DNA from: Lamellibrachia satsuma | Lineage: Eukaryota; Annelida; Polychaeta; Sabellida; Siboglinidae | Length of the DNA: 64,000 bases | Reading direction: 5' to 3' | Assembly: GCA_033239005.1 (NCBI GenBank) | Contig: BSQZ01000005.1 | Location: forward strand, 2,495,001 to 2,559,000 | Shown here: positions 54,082 to 63,847 of the stretch, in pieces | How positions within the stretch are numbered: the first letter of the stretch is position 1 | Layout of the letters: the number at the start of each line of letters is the position of its first letter | Notes under the pieces: generated by a model | Database searches by the model: none | The model's input: the letters and a program-made list of their open reading frames with translations, nothing else | Told to the model about the DNA's origin: nothing | Made by a program: the position numbers and the translations under genes

Positions 54082-56817
54082 TTAACAAGATTTGCCATCC
54101 AAGCCAAAGGCCCAGATGGCAAGTGGACAAGGAAGCCATTGGCTTATCGAGAGTCCAACAATGTTCACCTACTTATAACCCGCCCTCCTGATATATGTGT
54201 CAACCTTGTTTTTAAACATATTCACGCTGCTAGCAGTTACACAATCTGTAGACAGTTTGTTCCATTCATTTATTGTCTTCTGTGAGAACGAGTGCTTCCT
54301 GATGTCCAATCTACATTGATCCTTTACTAATTTTACCTCATGTCCTCTAGTTCTGCTATCCTTCTTGAGTGAGAAAAACATATTTCTATCAATATTTTCA
54401 TACCCATTCAATATCTTAAAAACTTCAATCTGATCTCCTCTTAAACTCCTTGTCTCTAGAGTTGTTAAACCACATTCTTTCAGGCGTTCTTCATAACTAA
54501 GGTCTCTAAGTTCTGGAATAATTTTAGTTGCTCTCCTTTGTATGCGTTCAAGCGTATCTATATCCTTCTTACGATATGGTCTCCATGCTTGTATACAGTG
54601 TTCTAAATGAGGTCTAACTATTGCTTTATAAAGAGGTATAATTAACTTTTTTCCCTTGTATGTTATGTTTCTTCTAATCAATCCAAGAATTTGATTACCC
54701 TTTGAAGCTGCAATACCACACTGCTCTGAAACTTTCATATCAGCGCTTATTGTAACTCCTAAGTCCTTTTCTTTTACAGTAGTACCAAGAACAGTAGCTC
54801 CCATTTTATAGTTTACATTCAAGTTCCCATGTCCTGTATGTAGGCATTTACATTTCCCAAAATTGAACAGCATCTGCCATTTCTCAGACCATTTCACTAA
54901 TCTGTCTAGATCGTTTTGTAAATGTTGTTTATCACCATCAGTATTAACCTTTCTAAACAGTTTTGTGTCGTCCGCAAATTTCAGTACGTTACTTGTTATA
55001 CTGTCGTCCAAGTCATTGATATAAATTAAGAATAATATAGGTCCTAATACTGATCCTTGAGGTACCCCACTCAAAACCGATTTCCAATTTGAAACTTCGC
55101 CATCTACTACAACTCGTTGTCTTCTGTCAGTCAGCCATTGTTCTATCCAATCAGTTATGCTATCCCCGATACCATGGGCTTTTAATTTAAGTAGCAATCT
55201 TTGATGTGGCACTTTGTCAAAAGCTTTCTGAAAATCTAAGTAGATAATATCTACTTGCGATCCCTTGTCTATCCACTTAGTGATTTCTTCCAAAAAACAT
55301 AACATATTTGTTAAGCATGACCTCGCTTTAAGGAATCCATGTTGAGATGAATTTAATAATTTATGCTTAACGAGGAAGTCCACCATATGGTCTTTAATTA
55401 ACTTTTCTAATAATTTACAAATCACTGACGTTAAACTCACTGGTCTGTAATTCTCTGACTTATTTCTCGAACCCTTTTTAAATAATGGTATGATGTTTGC
55501 TTCTTTCCATTCAAACGGAACAACTCCCTCTTTTAATGACAAGTTGAATACTCTTGCAAGTGGTATACTGATTTGATCTACTGTTTCCATTAGTAATTTT
55601 GGAGGAATCCCATCCACTCCCGGTGATTTGTTATCCTTCATTGCCTTTATTTTCCTAGCTACCAATTCTGGAGTTACAACTAACGGTCCTAAATAGTCAG
55701 ATTTAGCCCCCTGAAATTTAGCATCGGCAACTGGTAATGAACTAATATCTTCTTTTGTAAACTCTGAACTGAAGTAACCATTTAGGTCTTCCGCCATTAA
55801 AAACCCCTGTGATATTATATTTCCAGCACTGTCTTCTAGAGGTCCAACCTTGTGTTGTACGTTTTGTTTACTCCTGACATATGCATAAAAACTCTTGCTG
55901 TCAGTTTTTATGTTACATGCCAGTTTTTGCTCATAGCTTCTTTTAGATTGTCTGATTTCAGTTGTAGCTGCATTAAGTGCCTCTTTGTATTTTGCATAGT
56001 CTTCTTCCTTTCTGGTACGCCTATAAACCCTCCACATAGTTTGTTTTAGCATTATTTTTCTAATTGCCTCTTTTGACAAGTGTTTCTTTCTACACCCTTT
56101 TCCTTGTTTTCGGAAGGGAACAAATTTATCAATGATACTCTCAATTTCATATTTTAGAATATTCCAACATTCAATTGCAATCTTATTCATCAGCATGTTA
56201 TTCCAATCTAGCTGTGCTAAGTATTTTCTCATATCTTTGTAGTTACCTTTGTGGAAGTTTCTCTTGTACGTTTTCTTATTTTTACTTTCTGATTTTACAT
56301 TGATGTCAAAATGTATTTGATTATGGTCACTATTACCCAATGGTTCAAATATTTTTACATTGTCCACTAATTCTTTTTGTGATGACAAAACTATATCTAA
56401 TACATTTTCTCCCCTGGTTGGTTCTAGTACGTGCTGAGTAAGAAAGCTATCCTGGATTAAACATAGAAACTGTTGATCCTCAATCCCTGTGCTCTCTAGA
56501 GAATTCCATTGTATGTGTCCATGGTTAAAATCTCCCATTATGATACATTCCCCTTTACTAACTTCCTTTATAGCGTTTTTTATTTTTGTGTTGTCCTCTT
56601 CGTTTATGTTTGGACTTCGGTAAACTAATCCAATAGTTAATTTTGAATTTCCTGAAACAATTTTGCACCAAACAGCTTCATCGCAATCTGCTTCCCTTTC
56701 TAGTTTTATTTCATAAGCCTGAATAGATTCTTTAACATATAAAATAACTCCCCCGCCCCTTCTTCCTATTCGATCTTTCCTAAAAATTACGTATCCTGTC
56801 AGTCCTAATTCAGCATC
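54082..56817 (-). mobile_element. CR1-type LINE, 5'-truncated, private to P5
   Basis: Flanked by TGTAAT at 54,076-54,081 and 56,818-56,823. The paralogous empty site is in P4 at about 44,448-44,456 (tctgaatatgtaatgattgatg). The 5' end is cut inside the endonuclease domain. The 3' untranslated part is only about 87 bp. Confidence 0.85.
54169..56817 (-). CDS. CR1-type LINE ORF2 (endonuclease remnant and intact RT)
   Basis: An uninterrupted frame reads LTGYVIFRKDR, RRGGGVILYVKE, GLVYRSPN, IMGDFNH, LDIVLSS and NSDHNQIHF (endonuclease). The RT follows: [62 protein letters not shown] and LKFADDTKLF (catalytic DD), then the C-terminal domain to RRAGYK-stop at 54,169. The open frame extends to 56,874, but its first roughly 19 codons (MSLTSLVSYFLNKTTSI..) come from host DNA in the P5 intron, not from the element. 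The first part of the endonuclease is missing. Confidence 0.9.
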   Translation of the reverse strand, partial: DAELGLTGYVIFRKDRIGRRGGGVILYVKESIQAYEIKLEREADCDEAVWCKIVSGNSKLTIGLVYRSPNINEEDNTKIKNAIKEVSKGECIIMGDFNHGHIQWNSLESTGIEDQQFLCLIQDSFLTQHVLEPTRGENVLDIVLSSQKELVDNVKIFEPLGNSDHNQIHFDINVKSESKNKKTYKRNFHKGNYKDMRKYLAQLDWNNMLMNKIAIECWNILKYEIESIIDKFVPFRKQGKGCRKKHLSKEAIRKIMLKQTMWRVYRRTRKEEDYAKYKEALNAATTEIRQSKRSYEQKLACNIKTDSKSFYAYVRSKQNVQHKVGPLEDSAGNIISQGFLMAEDLNGYFSSEFTKEDISSLPVADAKFQGAKSDYLGPLVVTPELVARKIKAMKDNKSPGVDGIPPKLLMETVDQISIPLARVFNLSLKEGVVPFEWKEANIIPLFKKGSRNKSENYRPVSLTSVICKLLEKLIKDHMVDFLVKHKLLNSSQHGFLKARSCLTNMLCFLEEITKWIDKGSQVDIIYLDFQKAFDKVPHQRLLLKLKAHGIGDSITDWIEQWLTDRRQRVVVDGEVSNWKSVLSGVPQGSVLGPILFLIYINDLDDSITSNVLKFADDTKLFRKVNTDGDKQHLQNDLDRLVKWSEKWQMLFNFGKCKCLHTGHGNLNVNYKMGATVLGTTVKEKDLGVTISADMKVSEQCGIAASKGNQILGLIRRNITYKGKKLIIPLYKAIVRPHLEHCIQAWRPYRKKDIDTLERIQRRATKIIPELRDLSYEERLKECGLTTLETRSLRGDQIEVFKILNGYENIDRNMFFSLKKDSRTRGHEVKLVKDQCRLDIRKHSFSQKTINEWNKLSTDCVTASSVNMFKNKVDTYIRRAGYK

Positions 56818-56823
56818 TGTAAT

Positions 56824-58342
56824 GATTGATGTTGTTTTGTTTAAAAAATAAGAGACCAATGACGTGAGTGACACTTAGCATTACATGCTATTTGGTTGCA
56901 CCTCCTATCGGTCGGTGGAGAGACCAATCCACAGTCACCGAATCTCTTATAGTTGCATTCGAGCAGCTCTCAGGGGAGAGGTTTGTCGGCCCCCAGACCG
57001 TTGTAGTTCTCCACCCAAACTACTGACAACCCCTATGTGTTGAGCTAGCAACCTCTTATGACAAAACGACTACCCGTTTATATAGTAGGTACACCCTTTT
57101 TAGGTGAATTTATGGTGTGAACTCTTGAAACATGTTCACTTTACATTTAATTGACATAACAAATACTCATTAAAAAAATTAGTTAATTAGAATGTTTTTT
57201 ATATGTCATAGTTCATGTTGTAATGCAGCAAAGTGTATAACATGCATAAATAATATTGCTAGTCTATGTTATTGATATTGAATTATGCAGATCTAGTGGT
57301 GAAAATTATGCGCATGCGCCGGAAGTGATCACTCTAAGATGGCGTCTACTAGAACGATGGCCGTGTAATTGATATCAACAACCCTACAAAACCATGTCTT
57401 AGGAATACAACACACTTCAAGTGGAAAAGGTTTATTATATTGGCAATAGTATCATCGAACAGTTGTGTTAACTGGTATGTCTGTTTATTATCTATGCATC
57501 TAGCAATTCCCACCGCCGTTACTTTGTTGAACAAATGCACATAACAGCTACGTTAGCCAACAATAAGCCAAAACGCATAGAAAGTGTCTCGTCTCCTTGC
57601 CAGCAACAGTCTAGCCAAATTTTCATGCGACTAATACACAGTGGTGAATTTCATCAGAAGCAGAAAAACATAGTTGTCACTAATTAGTAATTTTTCCCAA
57701 TACATTATTCAAAACTCCATATGAAATGATCAATCGTTTGTAGAATGAATAAAATATGTACCAGAATTAATACCATATCAAACATGTGTACTCCATAGTA
57801 TAGATATTATTTATCTACAAAGCCAAATAATGTTTATACACAAACCTTCCGCTTTCTGGTAGGTCAAAAAGTCCCTAATATAATGCACCTTTTGTTAGTA
57901 GCTTTCTCGAATAATCTCTTTCTTTACCAATTTCGTCCGACTGGCTGTCAACGCAATGCATTTCTACCTATCTAGATGAGATCAGCTTTTACAGAGAACA
58001 CCACAGGAAGCACGCAGCGTGTGCTATAGATATACAATGTATGTTGAAACAGATAACATGCACGCCAACACGGATGTAGCACACGAAATGCTATCTTGCA
58101 CGCTCCTCCATATTTCTCCAATTGATCATATGTTGAAACAGATAACATGCAAGCCAACACGAAAGTAGCACACGAAATGCTATCTTGCACACTCCTCCAT
58201 ATTTCTCCAATTGATCATTCTTCAGTCATGGTAGGCCGTACACCGTATACCAATGTTTGGAAGAAGAATCACCAACTTCGCATGGATTGCTATATAAGAC
58301 ACGTTAAATGCAAGAATTCTCCGCATGCTGGCTGGTAAACAG
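56824..58342. other. P5 intron 2 after the CR1 insertion
   Basis: Collinear with 44,451-45,975. Includes the 89-bp tandem duplication (58,041 and 58,130). Confidence 0.6.
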
Positions 58343-58497
58343 AAACGAACCCTTGTGGTCTGTTGTCTGTGCTGGCGGAGGTAATCAACGAACCACGACA
58401 GGCATTGTCCATGCGCTCTGACGGCGTTGTCCTGTTTGCATCAGATAATCTTTTGCAGCACCACGCTTTGACACCTGTCAACGCCCTGAATGACGTT
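58343..58497 (+). CDS. P5 exon 3
   Basis: 155 nt. ETNPCGLLSVLAEVINEPRQ etc., identical frame and junctions to P4. Confidence 0.6.
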
Positions 58498-58980
58498 GTA
58501 ATCCGCACTTAGAAGGGCAATTTCTATGTCGCAATTATTCTGGTATCCCAATTGTATCGACACATGAGTGTTGCTCTATTGAGGATACGTAATCGTACTG
58601 TTTACAGCAATTTTCTCAACACGGTTACACAAAAAAATAATAGTACGCATCAGTTGGTGTACGTTCAATGTTCTGCTGTAAATGTGATTTAAATGTGGGC
58701 AGAAAAGGACAGCTCCTTACATTGGATAAAAATGTATCGCAACTTCTCTGGGAAGCATTTATCCTAATTGTATCGACACATGCATGTTGTAATGTCGGGA
58801 ATACGTAATCGGGGATGGAAGCAGACAGGGAGGGAGGCAGACAGATACGTATCGTATCCAGTCCTTTGTACTGTTCAAAGTGTTTTACACTTCACCCACT
58901 ACCACACCTGTTCATTCTAACTTCATCTCGACTTCTCTGGGAAGCACTCAGTCGTGCCACAGTTACTGCACGAAGACCAT

Positions 58981-59066
58981 TCTGAAGATTTCCCTCGACA
59001 AGCGATAGTCATGAAAGGTTAAAAGGCAACAGTGTTGCTCTTTGTTAAAAATGCAAATCAATAGAT
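58981..59066 (+). pseudogene. P5 exon 5 stub
   Basis: Only the 3' half (from 'ctgaagatttccctcgac') remains, with an insertion and a GC donor (GAT|GCAAGT). A deletion joins it to upstream intron and removes exon 4. Confidence 0.6.
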
Positions 59067-59273
59067 GCAAGTACATGTTTTGGTTAAGATAATGGCTGTG
59101 TACACTATAAAAACATCTGCTGGGAATTTGTCTATGTTGATGTTTAAAACATCTGCTGGGAATTTGTCTCATGTGAAGTTAGAAAGTTCATCAATTTGAC
59201 TGTTTCATCTCTTTCAATATGCCTATGCTTCGAAATATGAAAAAAATATTTATTCATTATATTTCTACCACAC

Positions 59274-59500
59274 AATGTTAAAACGCCAGACTCGGCTTAG
59301 GGAACCCGTGTTCAAATCCAATTGCTGCCGTACCAAAGCTTTGTCAATTTTGTTCCACCACATTACCACAGTTCACTCAGCTATAAATGAGTACCCAGGT
59401 ACAGACGAGTGTGGAAATGTGAACGAATAATCTTCGCACAGTAATTGTATCGTTGCTAAATGCTTCCCAGAGAAGTTCAGAAGGTGTTGGAATGAACTAG
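59274..59500 (+). mobile_element. tRNA-derived SINE, P5
   Basis: 'aacgccagactcggcttagg..acccgtgttcaaatcc', a diverged copy of the P3/P4 SINE. Confidence 0.6.
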
Positions 59501-59600
59501 TCAGCCAGGGGGTGAACTGTTAAGCACGTTGAACAATCCCAAGGACTGGATACAGTGCTGTTTATATATAAACATACCTTTACTTGAAATCTTTTTACAG

Positions 59601-59706
59601 GTGTTGCGGCCGCCAGGAACAATTTTGGTGAACCAAGAGTGAACAATATCAAGGGTCACTTCAATCAGATCGCTCTTACCTATCCCCACTTTGCGTGTTG
59701 GTACAG
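59601..59706 (+). CDS. P5 exon 6
   Basis: Acceptor ttttacag|GT before 59,601, donor ACAG|GTTGGT after 59,706; phase 1 in, phase 2 out, matching exon 7. It encodes VAAARNNFGEPRVNNIKGHF, NQIALTYPHFACWYR. P3 and P4 share a deletion of this exon (junction near 34,478 and 47,998). Its entry phase does not match exon 5, so an additional exon probably lies between them in an intact gene. Confidence 0.55.
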
Positions 59707-60169
59707 GTTGGTGTCATAAGTAGACATAATCGCCTTGGAAGCAGGCCAGTCATGGTTCTCTTGGAAATTAATTGGATTATGAGTGGAACAGACATTGCAA
59801 TAAACTATAACGACGAATTGTGGGTGAGGGGAGAATGTCGCATTAAATTGAGAAACTAACTTTTACATTTGTTCTAATAAATCAATATTAGCGCTGAGTA
59901 GTAATGGCTTTTGTTTTGGTAACCAGCTTGATTTGTTTAATGTTATTTATTATTTCACTGTACATCCTTCTTGTCAAAGGATATTTTATTTTTATGAGCA
60001 TGCTGTATTCAAGAAGGGTACGTCATTTATATGAATACGACCACCTGGGAAAATGCATATGTTGCTCAAACACAGACACATATGATAGATTGTTGTCCTT
60101 TGCAGAATATCAAAGTGTGGGTGTGCGAACTGTTTCATTGATGGAGATCTATAGATCTATGTAACTTTT

Positions 60170-60317
60170 CTGATGGATTTGATAGATAAGGTGGTCCGCA
60201 ATGCCAAGGTACTCAACACTGGCCAGGGGAACTGTAACAGGATGGTGGCCGCCACCTTCCAGTCCACTATCCAGTTGTGGAGCGTCATGGTCAACAATGA
60301 TGGCAGTCTCGTCACAC
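60170..60317 (+). pseudogene. P5 exon 7, 5'-truncated
   Basis: The acceptor and first 46 nt are deleted. It reads LMDLIDKVVRNAKVLNTGQG, NCNRMVAATFQSTIQLWSVM, VNNDGSLVT with donor GTGAGA after 60,317. Confidence 0.65.
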
Positions 60318-60599
60318 GTGAGATAAGTCAGTCAGTGAAATAGGTGTGTCACGAGAAAAAGGCTCTGGAGAGAATCATGTCACTGTCATAGGCACCAGTT
60401 TTCTAAATGGTGCATCATAGTCACATAACACCATGTTTGTAGAGGGATGCTAAAATTTAGCGAATGTTGCATTGAAATGATTTTTCTCATAAGCAATTTA
60501 TACATTGTTTATAAAAATGTTGATTATATTCTTGGATTTATTAAGCATAACTTTTATTTTACCAAACTAACGGTGCTTTTCCTCTTTGTTCCCTGCTGT

Positions 60600-61440
60600 A
60601 CATGGGTTAGGGTCAGGTAAAATATTGTCGAGTAACTCTTTCTGTTGATTCTTTCCATACTTTCCGCCCCCTCTCCATCTTTCATCCTCCCCCGATCTTC
60701 TCGTATCCCACCACAGGCATTCTTTCCATCTTAGCTGTTCGTTTCCCCTTTTCTTGCATTCTTGATGTTTTCTACCTCTCTCTTCCACTCTCTTTACTAG
60801 TTTGTCTGCATCCATCCTTATCATGTGGCCTGCATATATCACCTTGCTTCTCACCAATCTTCCTGTTGCGTCCCATCTTTCCTCAGGTTGTTCATCCTTC
60901 TTCCGTCAACCCTTTTTGTTCTTGATATTCGACGAACCCATAACCAAACTTGCAGTTGCTATTGTTGTTCTGTCAACGCCACTGTCTCCAGATGCAGGCA
61001 TGCTGTTGTAACGCAAGCTCTCAGGACTTTTAAGCTTTCTCAAAATGTTTCTGTCCAACATGACTCCCTCTACCTTTCCCCGAGCATTCGCTCCCTGTTT
61101 TATCCGACATCGCATTTCTACCTATCAATGCCCATCCTCCTTAATAATTCCTCCAAGGTACACAAAACAATCCACTTGGTTGATCTCCTTAAAATCCAAA
61201 CTAATGTTCAAATCCTCTGTCTGATGTCCAACCCACATGACTTCTGTCTTCTCTCGCCTCATTTTCAGTCCTTGCTTCTTGAACACCCCCTTCCATTCCG
61301 CCAACACTTCCTATAGTTCTTGTTTGTTGTCTGCTGTCATGGCCAGATCATTTGATTACAACACCTACATGAGAACATCCTTTATGCTGATCTTCCTGGT
61401 GACTATAATAAAGAGGAATGGGTCACTTCCTTTCCTCTAA
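60600..61440 (-). mobile_element. RTE-like LINE fragment, P5
   Basis: Minus-strand MVRSKVIYAGHMIRMDADKL, KVEGVMLDRNI, KTEVMWVGHQTED; same insertion as in P2-P4. Confidence 0.75.
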
Positions 61441-61505
61441 CCGATGTTAACTGGAAACTCTTCCGACAAACCATATCCAAACCACAACTCTTCTTGTTGT
61501 TTTCA

Positions 61506-62060
61506 GGAACATGACAGGTCTAGGTGTTGCACGCCATGACACAGAACTGGCAGTTAAATCTATCACGGTGGCTGTGCTCAGTAAGAAAGGCAAAGTCGGG
61601 GTGTGGCATTCCACGGCACAGAACTGGCAGGTAATTCGCTCACGGTGGCTATACTCAGTAGGACAGCAAATTCGGGGTGTGGCATGCAATGGCACATAAC
61701 TGGAAGGCAATACTCTCACCGTGGCTGTACTCAGTAGGAGAGGCAATGTCGTTGTGTAGCATGCCATGGCACAGATCTGGCAAGGCAAGGTCGGGGTGTT
61801 TTATGTCATGACACAAAACTAGCAGGTAATTCTCTTACGATGGCTGTACTCAGTAGGAGAGGCAAAGTCGGTGTGTTTTATGTCATGACACAAAACTAGC
61901 AGGTAATTTTCTCAAGGTGGCTACACTCAGTAAAACAGGTACGTTCGGGGTGTGGCATGCCATGACACAAAACCAGCAGGTAATTATCTGATGGTGCCTG
62001 TACTCAGCAAGACAGGCAAGGTTTTTGTGTGGCATGCCATGGCACAGAACTGGCAAGTAA
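61506..62060 (+). repeat. Exon-8 donor minisatellite, P5 (expanded)
   Basis: Eight units. 'gtgtggcat'-type anchors at 61,601, 61,677, 61,754, 61,796, 61,873, 61,950 and 62,027 give a period of 76-77 bp, with one shortened unit (42 bp). Confidence 0.9.
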
Positions 62061-63089
62061 TCACATAAATAAAAGGCAGTTTGCATGCTCTTTTTACAAT
62101 AGAAAGTCAGAAAATATTAATAGCATACTGTGTTATATCCGTCCAAGATAATTTGTTAGTTAAATTGTTCCTTTATTAACCATGATTTAACCAGGATTGA
62201 CGTAAACACTAGTACATGTAGTGCTCTTTGTGGAATGCAGTATCATTCGTTCAGCTTCTGCAGAGGAAATGTATTGTAGGTAAAGAACATGGTTCCAGTG
62301 ACAAGGTATGACACGGTTGGGTCATTATCTATTCCAGGCTGGTAACAACGGATTGATATGCTACGTAGGTAGGTGGTGTTAGACTTTGAAAAGGGCAGGC
62401 AAAAAGCACGTTGCCGCTCTTGAGGTGCGATGCTATAGAAGATTATTGGTTATTAGCTGGATTGAAAATAAATGACTATGTAAGTAAAATCGAAAACAAT
62501 TGTTGACTATTGAGAACAGTGATGACAAGAAAGCTTCGGTACTTTGGCCAACTTACAAGGAAGAAGGTGTTTGATTTTTACAGATATGGTGCTAGAGGAT
62601 GCAGAAAGCCAGTTTGGTTGAAGAGAAACTGAGAACAAGGCTGAATGGATTAGAATCCACCAAAACTTCCCAGGCCCGGAGACAGTGGTGGTCAACAAGG
62701 ACTCTCACCACGGCCACACTTTTAATATAAGCTGGTGTACTGACAAGACAGTAGTTGGTGTAATGCTGGTATCGATATGAAAAAGGCATCAATAATTATT
62801 ATTTTTATGATGACATAGAAAGCAAAATAAAGCTTTTTTAAAATGTAATTCCCACCCCGAGGGCCCATATGGATGGTTCCCCATATGACCCTCCATGTTC
62901 GTCAGAAGGGGCTCCTGTGTCACATTGTACAGTTTCATCTAGATTGGCCCACAAATACGTCCGTGAATAGGACACAACTGACATACCAACATAAACTTCT
63001 TTATAGATTAGATAGAGTAGACATAATATGTGTATGCAGATATTGAAAACTAAAGCTGATTGAGTATTGTTTCTGCATCCTACCTACAA
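62060..63089. other. P5 intron before exon 9
   Basis: 62,090-62,790 has no counterpart in P3/P4 and nothing recognised; 62,800-63,089 is collinear with 36,310-36,549. Confidence 0.5.
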
Positions 63090-63179
63090 ATATGCAGAAG
63101 TTCCCGATGCGTATGAAGGACATTTACCATAGTAGGGACAGTGTCACAACCCTCAGTGTCTACGTCGATCCCACAACAG
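63090..63179 (+). pseudogene. P5 exon 9 (acceptor AG to AA)
   Basis: The acceptor reads cctacaa; otherwise open: MQKFPMRMKDIYHSRDSV then TTLSVYVDPT with donor ACAG|GTGAGT. Confidence 0.6.
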
Positions 63180-63372
63180 GTGAGTCTCCCTGCTTGTTAC
63201 ATTTGTCTAGAATGTTAAAAGTAAATGCTATAAATAATGACTAATTCATAGAAACTACACTTAAGACTAACGTCTCATTTAGATGTGTTGATTATATTTC
63301 TTACGCTAATGTGCAAGCTGCTCCTTTTTAAGCAGGACTGTTTTTGTGTTGTACATTTTTGACTGTTTTCAG

Positions 63373-63543
63373 CCCTGAGTGGGAAATGGATTGAGATAGC
63401 CTACTGGACAATTTCGGGAGCGGCGCACGTCGTTCTGCAGCAGCCAGAGTCAATTGGACAGGGCCCATAGCTCTTCCAGACGTTCTCTGTACACACCAGT
63501 CCCATCACTAAGGTGATGTTGTCATCGAAGCATCTAGTCTGTG
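63373..63543 (+). pseudogene. P5 exon 10, 39-nt longer, with TAG
   Basis: Same junctions as P3/P4 but 171 nt. 39 in-frame bases after GAA ([13 protein letters not shown] region) and TAG at 63,468-63,470. It then reads LFQTFSVHTSPITKVMLSSK. Confidence 0.65.
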
Positions 63544-63847
63544 GTAGGCCCAATTCTCAAGTATATATCTTTGGAAAATATTCAAATATACATGGAAAAG
63601 CTTTATTTCTTGATGGTGACTATGTTACATTTATGGGTTGATTTTTAGTTGGTCATCAATTACATCTACTCTGACATCCACATTTGTATAAAATATACAA
63701 GTAAAAGCTTGGTTTTCTTTTCAAGTAATCCAAATTGAAGCATTGATTATGATTATATCAGCTTTCGTTTGATAAGACGCGGCTTATCAGTATCAGGTGC
63801 TTGAATAAAGGAAAGTGAATCACTGTAGCTCACTGCTGTGTTTGCAG

